Below, in pieces: positions 33,044 through 40,484 of a stretch of DNA of 64,000 bases. This DNA is from Galbitalea sp036491035 (GTDB lineage: Bacteria; Actinomycetota; Actinomycetes; Actinomycetales; Microbacteriaceae). The position numbers and the translations under genes are program-made. The DNA is taken from the NCBI GenBank assembly GCA_036491035.1, contig DASXCU010000091.1, positions 1 to 64,000 on the forward strand, in the 5' to 3' direction. The notes under the pieces were generated by a model. That model was not told the origin of the DNA and did not search any database. It worked only from the letters and a program-made list of their open reading frames with translations. How positions within the stretch are numbered: position 1 is the stretch's first letter; each line of letters begins with the position of its first letter.

Positions 33044-34006
33044 ATGAGCACATCGGGTGGCAACCGGGCAATCGTCGCAGCGCTCCTCGCGAATCTCGGA
33101 ATCGCGGTAGTCAAATTCATCGCGGCCTGGTTCTCGCTCTCCGGCTCCCTTCTCGCCGAGGCGGTGCACTCCCTCGCGGATACGGGCAACCAGTTCCTGC
33201 TGCTGGTCGGCGGGCGCAAGTCGCGAAAGGAGGCGAACGAGTCGCACCCGTTCGGCTACGGCCGCGAGCGATTCGTGTTCGCCTTCGTGGTCTCGATCAT
33301 CCTGTTCTCCGTCGGCGGCGTCTTCTCGATCTGGGAGGGCATCCAGAAGATCCAGAACCCACACCAGCTCGAGAACGCGTGGTTGCCGTTCGTCGTGATC
33401 GTCGTCTCGATCGTCCTCGAGAGCTTCTCCTTCCGCACCGCGCTCAAGGAGTCGAAGAACGCACGCGGATCGGAGTCCGTGGTCGCGTTCATCCGGCACG
33501 CCAAGGCGCCGGAGCTGCCGATCGTGATTCTCGAGGACTTCGCGGCCCTGATCGGACTGACCCTCGCATTCCTCGGTGTGGGCCTCACGATCATCACCCG
33601 GCTCCCGATCTTCGATGCGATCGGCACCCTCTGCATCGGGGCACTCCTGGTTGCGGTCGCGATCGTGCTCGGCACTGAGACGAAGAGCCTGCTCGTTGGT
33701 GAGGGCGCGTCGCCGAAAGACCTGACCGCCATCCGTGACGCGATCAATGCGCACAAGGAGGTCGAGGCGCTCATTCACATCCGCACTCTCTACCTCGGCC
33801 CGGACGAATTGCTCGTCGGCGCCAAGGTCGCGTTCGCCGCGAAGACGAAGCTCGCGCAGGTCGCGACCGCGATCGACGCGGTCGAGGCATCCATTCGTGA
33901 GGCCGTGCCCGCTGCCCGGGTGATCTATCTCGAGCCGGATGTCTACCGCCCGGCTGCCGACGGATCGACCCTGACGGAGTCGATCGTCATCAAGTCCGCG
34001 GACTAG
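33044..34006 (+). CDS. Cation diffusion facilitator metal transporter
   Basis: A 320-residue inner-membrane antiporter, expected to export zinc or another divalent metal. Helix 2 carries SLLAEAVHSLADTGNQ, close to the HxxxD metal site of CDF proteins, and FGYGRERFVFAF follows; helix 5 has LEDFAALIGLTLAF in place of the usual HxxxD, as in the TMEM163/CDF-9-like subgroup. A cytoplasmic ferredoxin-like domain is at the C-terminus. The ATG at 33044 follows TAGGAT by 6 nt. It overlaps the convergent TetR gene by 4 nt. Confidence 0.92.
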   Translation: MSTSGGNRAIVAALLANLGIAVVKFIAAWFSLSGSLLAEAVHSLADTGNQFLLLVGGRKSRKEANESHPFGYGRERFVFAFVVSIILFSVGGVFSIWEGIQKIQNPHQLENAWLPFVVIVVSIVLESFSFRTALKESKNARGSESVVAFIRHAKAPELPIVILEDFAALIGLTLAFLGVGLTIITRLPIFDAIGTLCIGALLVAVAIVLGTETKSLLVGEGASPKDLTAIRDAINAHKEVEALIHIRTLYLGPDELLVGAKVAFAAKTKLAQVATAIDAVEASIREAVPAARVIYLEPDVYRPAADGSTLTESIVIKSAD

Positions 34007-34608
34007 GCCGGGTTCGTCAGCGCGGGCAGGACTACGGCCACCGCCGTCGTGGCGAGCCGGCGTGCTCCCTCGACCGACGTCTTGCTGGCGTAGGCGGCAA
34101 GAAAGCCCTGGTGGAAAGCTGCCCCGACGAGGAGCTGCGCGGCGGCGACCGTATCGGCGTCGGCCCGGATGCGACCGGCGTCGCGCTCTGCGCCGAGATA
34201 GTTGGTCAGCATCCGCACCGGCCCGACGGGACCCCAGCCGCCGTGGCGTTCGATCCCCTCCCGATGCTGTGCGAGCAGATCCGGCGTGCTGAAAATCGAG
34301 ACCGACATCGGGAACAGTTCCGCGTAGTAGTCCATGAGCTGCTCGACGATGTCCGCCAGATTCTCCGCAAGGTCTCCCCAGCCGGGGGCGGCGAGCCGCG
34401 GATGGACAAGTGGCAGGCGTTCCTTGAGCAGGAGCAGGAAGAGCTCCTGCTTGTCGGCGAAATGCTTATACAGCATCGCTTCGGAGTAGCCGGCCTCGGC
34501 GGCGATGGCTTTAGTGGTGGTGTTCGCGACGCCCTTCTCCCGCATCACTACGGCGGCCGCATCGAGGATGCGTTCGCGCGCTGGCTTGACTCCGGTCCGT
34601 GTCGGCAT
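34003..34608 (-). CDS. TetR family transcriptional regulator
   Basis: A 201-residue repressor. The N-terminal HTH is ERILDAAAVVMREKGVANTTTKAIAAEAGYSEAMLYKHFADKQELF split over three helices; the rest is a helical ligand domain. The ATG at 34608 lies 7 nt after TAGAAT on the minus strand. It is divergent from an NAD-binding oxidoreductase, and inverted repeats fill the 55-bp gap, so it most likely represses itself and that gene. A similar half-site occurs before the MMPL transporter at 10.3 kb. Confidence 0.93.
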   Translation of the reverse strand: MPTRTGVKPARERILDAAAVVMREKGVANTTTKAIAAEAGYSEAMLYKHFADKQELFLLLLKERLPLVHPRLAAPGWGDLAENLADIVEQLMDYYAELFPMSVSIFSTPDLLAQHREGIERHGGWGPVGPVRMLTNYLGAERDAGRIRADADTVAAAQLLVGAAFHQGFLAAYASKTSVEGARRLATTAVAVVLPALTNPA

Positions 34609-34609
34609 G

Positions 34610-34640
34610 TTTACTATTCTAGTTAGTAAGTGTTTACTAA
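34610..34640. promoter_or_regulatory. TetR operators between tetR and the NAD-binding gene
   Basis: TTAGTAA-GTGT-TTACTAA (34623-34640) is a perfect inverted repeat, and TTACTA-TTCTAGT-TAGTAA (34611-34629) overlaps it. The pair covers the -10 box of tetR (TAGAAT on the minus strand). Confidence 0.75.
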
Positions 34641-34663
34641 CCAACCACCACACAGGGAGTGTC

Positions 34664-35287
34664 ATGCGCATCGCCGTTCTGGGAGCATCCGGTCGTACCG
34701 GTCGAGTGGCGGTCGCGCGCGCCCTCGCGGCGGGTCACGATGTTCGAGCTGTCGTTCGATCGGCCGATCGCGCGCCCGCCGGGAGCACCCCGGCCCTGGC
34801 CGACGCACTGGATATCCCCGCCCTCACCGAGGCCTTCCTCGGCATGGATGCCGTGATCTCCTGCCTCGGCCACGTGAAAGGGCAGGGAGACGGCACCCTC
34901 CTGGCATCGTCCTCCCGAGCGACTCTCGAGGCGATGGCTGGCAGCGGCGTCGACCGGTTCGTCGTCGTATCGGCGAGCGGTGCCTTCGTCGGAGGGGACG
35001 ACCCGCTCACGCGGTTCATCGCGAAGCCGATCCTCAATCGGATTCTTCGAGAGAACATGGATGACACCCGGGCCATGGAAGCGGTTCTGCGCGCCAGTGG
35101 TGTCGACTGGACCGCGCTGCGCCCGTCACAACTCGTCGACAAGCCGGGCAAGGCGAACTACCGAAGACGCATCGAACTCAGCCTGCCGTGGGGATTCCAG
35201 ACCTCGTACAACACGGTGGCGCGCGCTGCTCTCGACGCTCTCGAAAAGCCCGACTGGGTGGGGCACGCTGTCTCCGTCGCGGACTAG
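34664..35287 (+). CDS. NAD(P)-binding oxidoreductase, atypical SDR
   Basis: A 207-residue protein with the Rossmann motif IAVLGASGRTGRVAVARAL, followed by AVVRSADRAP and the SCLGHVKGQGDGTL and VVVSASGAFVGG strands. It resembles the NmrA/flavin-reductase-like atypical SDRs, which lack the YxxxK catalytic pair. The ATG at 34664 has AGGGAG 5 nt upstream; longer in-frame starts would run through the TetR operator. It is likely repressed by the adjacent TetR. Substrate unknown. Confidence 0.9.
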   Translation: MRIAVLGASGRTGRVAVARALAAGHDVRAVVRSADRAPAGSTPALADALDIPALTEAFLGMDAVISCLGHVKGQGDGTLLASSSRATLEAMAGSGVDRFVVVSASGAFVGGDDPLTRFIAKPILNRILRENMDDTRAMEAVLRASGVDWTALRPSQLVDKPGKANYRRRIELSLPWGFQTSYNTVARAALDALEKPDWVGHAVSVAD

Positions 35288-35736
35288 CGCCGCGACTCGA
35301 AGAAGTCGAGGAGGAGCGCGGAGCACGCCTCGGCTTCCACTCCGGCGAACACCTCGACGGTGTGGTTCAGCCGGCGGTCACGAAGCAGGTCGTAGACACT
35401 GCCGACGGCACCCGCCTTGTCATCCCACGCTCCGAAGACCACCCGCGGGATACGCGCTGCCAGGATCGCCCCGGCACACATCACACACGGCTCGAGGGTG
35501 ACCACCAGAGTCGTGTCGGTCAGGTGCCAGTCCCCCGTCGCCGCGGCTGCCGCGCGAATTGCGAGAACCTCGGCGTGCGCGGTCGGATCCTGCAGCTTCT
35601 CCCGCTCATTGCGCCCGGAGGCGATCCGACGGCCCGACGAGTCGAAGAGCAGCGCGGCGACCGGAACGTCACCCGTCTCGAGTGCCGCATGCGCCTCGGC
35701 GATCGCCTCGCGCATCCAAATTCCGTGGGAATCCAC
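35284..35736 (-). CDS. tadA: tRNA adenosine(34) deaminase
   Basis: A 150-residue zinc deaminase that makes inosine at the wobble position of tRNA-Arg(ACG). The active-site motifs are TAHAEVLAI (HAE with proton-shuttle Glu) and TLEPCVMCAGA (PCxxC zinc ligands). The length fits TadA. The GTG at 35736 has GGAGA 4 nt upstream. It converges with the NAD-binding gene by 4 nt and is divergent from upp, 26 nt away. Confidence 0.95.
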   Translation of the reverse strand: MDSHGIWMREAIAEAHAALETGDVPVAALLFDSSGRRIASGRNEREKLQDPTAHAEVLAIRAAAAATGDWHLTDTTLVVTLEPCVMCAGAILAARIPRVVFGAWDDKAGAVGSVYDLLRDRRLNHTVEVFAGVEAEACSALLLDFFESRR

Positions 35737-35762
35737 CGTTCTCCGTTCGCTAGATTGAGCCT

Positions 35763-36395
35763 ATGCGTGTTGCCGTAGCCGACCATCCCCTGATCACCCA
35801 CAAGCTCACGGTGCTCCGTGACAAGACGACGCCGTCGCCGACGTTTCGCGCGCTTGCCGAAGAGCTGGTGACCCTGCTTGCCTACGAGGCGACCCGCAAC
35901 GTGCGAGTGCAGGACGTCACGGTGATGACTCCCGTCGGCGAGGCGAAGGGTCTGGCGCTGAGCGAGCCGCGGCCGCTCGTCGTCCCGATCCTTCGGGCGG
36001 GCCTCGGGATGCTCGAAGGCATGGTCAAGCTGGTACCCACCGCCGAGGTCGGCTTCCTCGGGATGGTTCGGAATGAGGAGACGCTGCAGCCCGACATCTA
36101 CGCGGAGCGGCTCCCGGATGACCTGTCCAATCGCCAGTGCTTCGTGCTCGACCCCATGCTCGCCACCGGCGGCTCGCTCATCGCTGCCATCAACTACCTC
36201 TTCGATCGCGGTGCGGTCGATGTCACGTGCATTTGCCTTATCGCGGCTCCCGAGGGCCTGGCCGCCGTCGAGGCCGCGACGCTCGGACGCGAGGTGACCA
36301 TCGTCGTCGGCGCGAAGGACGAGAAACTCAACGAGGTCGGCTACATCGTGCCGGGGCTCGGCGACGCGGGCGATCGCCTCTATGGAACTGTCTAA
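35763..36395 (+). CDS. upp: Uracil phosphoribosyltransferase
   Basis: A 210-residue salvage enzyme that joins uracil to PRPP to make UMP. The PRPP loop is VLDPMLATGGSLIAAI, the N-terminal signature VVPILRAGLGMLEGM is present, and the C-terminal uracil-binding stretch YIVPGLGDAGDRLYGT is complete. The ATG at 35763 follows TAGATT by exactly 6 nt, which suggests a leaderless mRNA. The pseudouridine salvage genes 5 kb away also feed uracil/UMP metabolism. Confidence 0.97.
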   Translation: MRVAVADHPLITHKLTVLRDKTTPSPTFRALAEELVTLLAYEATRNVRVQDVTVMTPVGEAKGLALSEPRPLVVPILRAGLGMLEGMVKLVPTAEVGFLGMVRNEETLQPDIYAERLPDDLSNRQCFVLDPMLATGGSLIAAINYLFDRGAVDVTCICLIAAPEGLAAVEAATLGREVTIVVGAKDEKLNEVGYIVPGLGDAGDRLYGTV

Positions 36396-36425
36396 TTGAC
36401 ATTTCGTGCGTGAGTGCAAGATACT
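36396..36425 (+). promoter_or_regulatory. Canonical sigma-70-type promoter of the leader-peptide transcript
   Basis: TTGACA (36396-36401) and GATACT (36420-36425) are separated by 18 nt. The -35 starts right after the upp stop codon. The leader peptide ATG is 8 nt beyond the -10, so the transcript begins at or just before it. Confidence 0.8.
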
Positions 36426-36433
36426 TGGCTCCC

Positions 36434-36550
36434 ATGACTGTCAACGCGCATGCCCTGACCTCCCTTGAGGCTCGTGGGACTGCCGGCATGATGCTGATAA
36501 ACAGCACGACGCCGAGCAGCGCTGACATGTGTTGTCGAATGTGTGCCTAA
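36434..36550 (+). CDS. Cys-rich leader peptide, candidate cysteine-responsive upstream ORF
   Basis: A 38-residue frame that starts 8 nt after a strong -10 box and ends DMCCRMCA. Three of the last six residues are Cys, all written TGT although the genome prefers GC-rich third positions. Leaderless upstream ORFs ending in Cys tracts are known from mycobacteria, where slow reading at low cysteine changes expression of the following genes. Here the next gene, 38 nt on, is a winged-helix regulator. A hairpin TCGGC-TGACGACC-GCCGA follows the stop codon at once. The peptide itself has no other recognisable feature. The reading as an attenuator is inference. Confidence 0.6.
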   Translation: MTVNAHALTSLEARGTAGMMLINSTTPSSADMCCRMCA

Positions 36551-36588
36551 TCGGCTGACGACCGCCGAGACCGGATGAGCGATTCGAG

Positions 36589-37437
36589 ATGACCAAACCC
36601 TCGGATCAGAACTCGTCCGGACTCCAGGATGCCGCACCGCCCTCTGCGGACGCATCCACACATCTCTCGAACGACACTCTTGGGGAAGGACCACCCAGCG
36701 TGGCTGACCTCCCCGGCACCGAAGGACTTGATCCCATGTCTCTTGCAACCCTTGACGTCCCCTCCAATCGCCTCACGACCGGAACTGTTCCGGGCGGTAA
36801 CCCCGAAACCTCGCCGCGCTTGCGCGCTGTGCCGAACGGCACAGAGGCCCGCGGCTTTGTGCTCTACGTCGGCCTCGGCGAATCCAAGGCCACCGCGGCG
36901 GGCACCGACCTCGGCACTATCGTCGAGCAGCTGAAGCAACTCGCCGCCCAGCTCGCGCCCACGGCCGAGACCTATGCCGCCGTCGCTCTCGCGCCGCGCG
37001 GTGCTGGCGGACGGGACGTGGACGTGGTGCGCCTTGCGCTCCAGGATCCTGCTGCGCTCGCTAAGCACCGTCACGCCGAAGAGCCGCCGGAGAAGACTCA
37101 CCTCGGCGTCGTCGTCGATGTCTCGCGTAAACGCCTGGTACTGGACGGCGAGACCGCCGCCCTCACCTACAAGGAGTTCGAACTCCTTCAGTACCTGGTG
37201 CTGCGCGAAGGTCGCACCATCGAGCGGGCCGAGCTCATCAGCTCGCTGTGGGCGGACGGCGACGATGACGACATCCCGAACGAGCGCACCATCGACGTGC
37301 ACGTTCGCCGACTGCGCGCGAAACTGGGCGCCTACGAGGACATCGTGCGCACCGTGCGGGGTGTCGGCTATCGCTTCGACCACCACGCGGACGTGTCGGT
37401 GCGGCACGCCTCGACGCCGAGTCCGGACTTCTTCTAG
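36589..37437 (+). CDS. OmpR-type winged-helix DNA-binding protein without receiver domain
   Basis: Up to 282 residues. The C-terminal third is a complete OmpR/PhoB winged helix (LTYKEFELLQYLVLREGRTI, then RAELISSLW, ERTIDVHVRRLRAKLG and VRGVGYRF). The N-terminal part has no phospho-acceptor receiver; it holds a small alpha/beta segment (GFVLYVGLGESKATAAGTDL) that I do not recognise. The first 48 residues are low in complexity, and an ATG at 36735 (MSLATLDVPS) is an equally plausible start. If so, the leader after the Cys-rich peptide would be about 185 nt. Target genes are unknown. Confidence 0.85.
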   Translation: MTKPSDQNSSGLQDAAPPSADASTHLSNDTLGEGPPSVADLPGTEGLDPMSLATLDVPSNRLTTGTVPGGNPETSPRLRAVPNGTEARGFVLYVGLGESKATAAGTDLGTIVEQLKQLAAQLAPTAETYAAVALAPRGAGGRDVDVVRLALQDPAALAKHRHAEEPPEKTHLGVVVDVSRKRLVLDGETAALTYKEFELLQYLVLREGRTIERAELISSLWADGDDDDIPNERTIDVHVRRLRAKLGAYEDIVRTVRGVGYRFDHHADVSVRHASTPSPDFF

Positions 37438-37484
37438 TCTGGGTCAGCGATCGAACCAGCGATCCGGTCAGAAGGGCGATTCCC

Positions 37485-37865
37485 GTGGCAGGACAGTACG
37501 ACCTCTCTCTCGCAGGCGACCGGCAGGCCGCGAAGGATCTCGTCACTCGCGTGCTCGGCGAGCAGGGTTTCACACTCGAGACGAACCCGAATGGCAGCCT
37601 GACCGCGAAGCGCGGGAGCGCGGGAATGACAGTGCTTCTCGGGGGACTGGCCGGCAAGAACCTGCAGATGACCTTCTTCGTCGAGTTTCTGGACGGCTCC
37701 GACGGAAACCTCGTCGCGCGGCTATCCCGCAACACCGCTGCCGGTGCGCTCAAGGGTGGCGCGATCGGCGCAGGCAAGACGAACAACGCATTCGTCGATC
37801 TCGTAAACGCGATCGCGGCTGCCGCACAGGCCGCGGGTGTCTTCGTCACCAGCGCCGCCGCGTAA
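37485..37865 (+). CDS. Conserved small protein of unknown function
   Basis: A 126-residue protein with no signal peptide. It begins with a small alpha/beta part (YDLSLAGDRQAAKDLVTRVLGEQGFTLE), then two strands, and ends in a Gly/Ala-rich helix pair (GALKGGAIGAGKTNNAFVDLVNAIAAAAQAAGVF). The Gly-rich GAIGAGKT is not a real P-loop. The GTG at 37485 has AGAAGG about 9 nt upstream. It lies between the winged-helix regulator and the kinase-like gene, both in the same direction with short gaps. Confidence 0.7.
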   Translation: MAGQYDLSLAGDRQAAKDLVTRVLGEQGFTLETNPNGSLTAKRGSAGMTVLLGGLAGKNLQMTFFVEFLDGSDGNLVARLSRNTAAGALKGGAIGAGKTNNAFVDLVNAIAAAAQAAGVFVTSAAA

Positions 37866-37880
37866 CTCGTCACCTCTCGA

Positions 37881-38753
37881 ATGGCGATCGCTGTCGCGGA
37901 CATCTTCCTCGACGAACCACTGGTTCGTCGACTGCTTCGCGAGCAACATCCGGATCTGGCCGAGCGGGAGTTGCGACTGGTCGCGAACGGGTGGGACAAC
38001 GACCTCTACCGGCTCGGCGACGAACTCGTCGTGCGATTGCCGCGACGCAAGGTAGCGGTTCCGCTCATCGAGAGCGAGCAGCGCTGGCTCCCCCAGATCG
38101 CGCGGAGAGTCTCGGTCGCAATCCCCACTCCGTTTCGAGTCGGGCGCCCGAGCGACGAGTTTCCGTGGCCGTGGACGATCACGCCGTGGTTCGACGGCAC
38201 GATCGCCTCGGAGCTCCCATTCCCCGAACACGGTTCCCTGGCCAGGGACCTCGCGGCGTTCGTCTCGGAACTCCACACTCCCGCGCCCGCCGACGCTCCG
38301 ACCAATCCGTTCCGTGGGGTCCCGCTCGCCGAGCGCGCGGTCGCCTACCGCGATCGGCTCGCGTCCGGCAGGGTGCCCCGCGGCGCCGAACTCGAGGCGG
38401 TCTGGCAGTCGGCGTTGCAAGCGAAACCGTGGACCGGTGCGCCGCTCTGGCTGCACGGTGACCTGCACCCCGCGAATATCCTGGCTCGCGACGGACGCCT
38501 CGCGGCCGTTCTCGACTTCGGCGACCTGACCTCGGGCGACCCGGCGAGCGATCTCGCAACCGCGTGGCTGACCTTCGACGCCGACGGCCGAGCGCAGTTC
38601 CGCGAGGCGCTCGACTACGACGACGACACCTGGGAGCGAGCGCGAGGCTGGACGATCGTTCTCGCCGGCGCGTTCCTCGCTAACTCCGCGGACAGTCCGG
38701 CCATGCTCGCGATCGGCCTCCACGGCATCGAACAGGTGCTCGCCGAAACCTGA
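37881..38753 (+). CDS. Aminoglycoside phosphotransferase-family kinase
   Basis: A 290-residue protein with the APH/choline-kinase fold. The catalytic loop is LWLHGDLHPANILA and the Mg-binding motif is VLDFGDLTSGDPASDLA, both intact. Relatives phosphorylate antibiotics, sugars or other small alcohols, and the substrate cannot be guessed; resistance should not be assumed. It starts 15 nt after the preceding small gene without a clear ribosome site, so the start is uncertain by a few residues. Confidence 0.9.
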   Translation: MAIAVADIFLDEPLVRRLLREQHPDLAERELRLVANGWDNDLYRLGDELVVRLPRRKVAVPLIESEQRWLPQIARRVSVAIPTPFRVGRPSDEFPWPWTITPWFDGTIASELPFPEHGSLARDLAAFVSELHTPAPADAPTNPFRGVPLAERAVAYRDRLASGRVPRGAELEAVWQSALQAKPWTGAPLWLHGDLHPANILARDGRLAAVLDFGDLTSGDPASDLATAWLTFDADGRAQFREALDYDDDTWERARGWTIVLAGAFLANSADSPAMLAIGLHGIEQVLAET

Positions 38754-39084
38754 GCAGTCCTGGAACATGAACGGCAAATGGCGTCATAGAGAATTCGCAG
38801 AAAAATAACGTTTAGGTAACTAGCGCTCGTTACCAGACCGTTATATATTCATTTCAGCGGAAGTTGTTTGCTGTGGCAACAACCGCGGAATGTGATTGCA
38901 GGACACTCTTGGTGCAAGGGAGAGGGTCGGTTTCTAGCCTCTGAAACCGGCCCTCAATCCTGTCTCTGCACTCTTTTGCGCCGCCGCCCCTGCGGCGCAA
39001 GTCGCCCTCTTTTGCGCCGCCGCCCCTGCGGCGCAGGTGGCTCACCGGACGATGCTTGTCCGTCACGCTCAATAGAGTTATGGC
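38754..39084. other. 331-bp gene-free region with low GC and strong RNA structure
   Basis: No gene is seen. The left half is AT-rich and has GGTAAC-N8-GTTACC (38816-38835), an operator-like repeat, followed by TTATATATTC as a possible -10. A near-perfect hairpin then pairs GAGGGTCGGTTTC with GAAACCGGCCCTC (38921-38954), flanked by GTGCA/TGCAC that could close a longer stem. Next come two copies of a GC-rich hairpin (38971-39035). The end holds the MarR promoter, TAGAGT at 39073-39078. A structured transcript running rightward is possible; I match it to no known family. Confidence 0.5.
38971..39035. repeat. Direct repeat of a 29-bp hairpin unit
   Basis: CTCTTTTGCGCCGC...GCGGCGCA occurs at 38971-38999 and again exactly at 39007-39035, 7 bp apart. 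Each copy is itself a stem TGCGCCGC/GCGGCGCA. The T run stands before, not after, each stem on the plus strand, so they are not typical terminators there. Confidence 0.85.
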
Positions 39085-39537
39085 GTGAGCGAACACAGTA
39101 GCGCAGCGGTAAGCGCGTGGGAGGCACTCTTTCGTGCCCAGGTGGCCGTGTTGCGCGAACTCGGACGAGAATTTCCAAGCGGCGACATCTCATTCAACGA
39201 GTACGACGTTCTCTTCAACCTCACACGCCAGGACGGGCAACGACTCCGCGTACGCGACCTCAGTCGCCACCTGCTTCTGACCCAGCCGTCGGTGAGCCGA
39301 ATGGTCGACCGGCTGGTCGCGAAAGGGCTCGTGCGCAAAGAAAGCGCGCCGGGTGATGGACGCGGAACGTTCGTGTGCCTGACAGAGGACGGTTACTCGC
39401 TCTATCGTCGGGTCGCCGTCGTCCACGCCAGGTCGATCGAACGGCACCTGGGTGGCGCGCTCAGTGCAGAAGACCTGAAGATTCTCCAGAGACTCACCGA
39501 ACAGATCAGTCACAGCGTCGGCAAAGCCACCAACTAG
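39085..39537 (+). CDS. MarR family transcriptional regulator
   Basis: A 150-residue winged-helix dimer protein. The recognition region is LRVRDLSRHLLLTQPSVSRMVDRLVAKGLVRKE, followed by a wing ending in DGRGTFVCLTEDG, typical of MarR/SlyA. The GTG at 39085 follows TAGAGT by exactly 6 nt. It is not divergent to an efflux or catabolic gene, so its target is unclear; the structured gap to the left could be one. It overlaps the convergent gene by 4 nt. Confidence 0.93.
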   Translation: MSEHSSAAVSAWEALFRAQVAVLRELGREFPSGDISFNEYDVLFNLTRQDGQRLRVRDLSRHLLLTQPSVSRMVDRLVAKGLVRKESAPGDGRGTFVCLTEDGYSLYRRVAVVHARSIERHLGGALSAEDLKILQRLTEQISHSVGKATN

Positions 39538-40421
39538 TCGAGGCTCTGCGCCCAGCGGCGCCGGGATCCGAACAGGGCGACGCACGTCCTCGGCAGCGAC
39601 GACAGCGACACCAGGACATCCTGCAGCGAGCGCGGGCGGCCCGACTTGCTCGCGTACATCAGCTTGCGGCCATCAGCCCCCAGCTCCAGCAGGGCGAGCG
39701 ATCGGCGCATCTGGTCGGTCGGGTCGGCGATCTGCAGTCGCCATTGGGCGTAGCCGACGGAGGGGAGCGAAAATTCGCACGGCTGTTCGCCGAGCGCGAG
39801 GATGAGACGGTTCATCTCCGCGCACCCGCCCATGAGTCGGATGGCGTCGACGGCGATCCGTCGTTCGCGCTCATCCAGCACGCGACTGAACTGGTCCACG
39901 AAATACTCGAAGTTGCTGCGCGCGCGCGACGCCCTGCCGTCGAGTCCGTCGTGGCTGGCAAGGATCGCGGAGTTGACGCGACCGAGAGCCCGCACGGTGT
40001 GCCCGCGAAGCGGTACCTCCTTGTGGCGCTCCCAAATGAAGTCGAAGGTCGCCTCCGGATCCGCGAAGAATCCGGGGATGACCGGATACACGGTTAGGCC
40101 GGCGAGTTCGTCCGGGTGCCGCAGCATGATGCGGGCGGGTGGCAGGATTCGGAGGCGACGCGCCGGCCTGACCTCGTACCATCCGGCCGCGAACAGCGCC
40201 GTGCGCATGTGCCGGAAAGATGCCGGATCGACGAGGATTGCCGCGTTGGTCGCGACATGCGGCGTGAGCAGGCCGTTCGAGATGAGAACCGGACCGCCGC
40301 CCAGCATGGCGCGAATGTGCAGGTCCTGGCACAGCTCGATCACATTGATCGCGATGAGATCTTTGCTCTCGCGGATCAGTGCGTCTCGCACTTTCGATGG
40401 TGTGGAATCAGAGGTGGTCAT
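39534..40421 (-). CDS. Uncharacterised protein, possible nucleotidyltransferase fold
   Basis: A 295-residue cytoplasmic protein without signal or membrane segments. The stretch AMLGGGPVLISNGLLTPHVATNAAILVDPASFRHMRTALFAAGWY resembles the core of MNT-type nucleotidyltransferases (Gly-rich strand, acid on the next strand, then a helix), but the usual pair of catalytic Asp residues is not clear. The C-terminal half is helical and basic (GSRRRWAQ at the end). The ATG at 40421 has GGAGAG 3-4 nt upstream. The function is unknown. Confidence 0.6.
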   Translation of the reverse strand: MTTSDSTPSKVRDALIRESKDLIAINVIELCQDLHIRAMLGGGPVLISNGLLTPHVATNAAILVDPASFRHMRTALFAAGWYEVRPARRLRILPPARIMLRHPDELAGLTVYPVIPGFFADPEATFDFIWERHKEVPLRGHTVRALGRVNSAILASHDGLDGRASRARSNFEYFVDQFSRVLDERERRIAVDAIRLMGGCAEMNRLILALGEQPCEFSLPSVGYAQWRLQIADPTDQMRRSLALLELGADGRKLMYASKSGRPRSLQDVLVSLSSLPRTCVALFGSRRRWAQSLD

Positions 40422-40484
40422 GATCTCTCCACCTGCAAGCGTAATTGCCGTGGACGCGCGCGACGACGAAACCGTGCCCCCCGA

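Noticed and set aside
37740..37800. P-loop (GAIGAGKT) in the small protein at 37485-37865
   Set aside because: It is at the end of a Gly/Ala-rich segment, without the strand before it or any Walker B motif.
37881..38753. Antibiotic resistance gene
   Set aside because: The APH-fold motifs alone do not show the substrate; no resistance context is present.
38890..39000. Glycine riboswitch suggested by a GGGAGAGGG stretch
   Set aside because: The conserved GCCGAAGG-type core and the expected downstream glycine-cleavage gene are missing.
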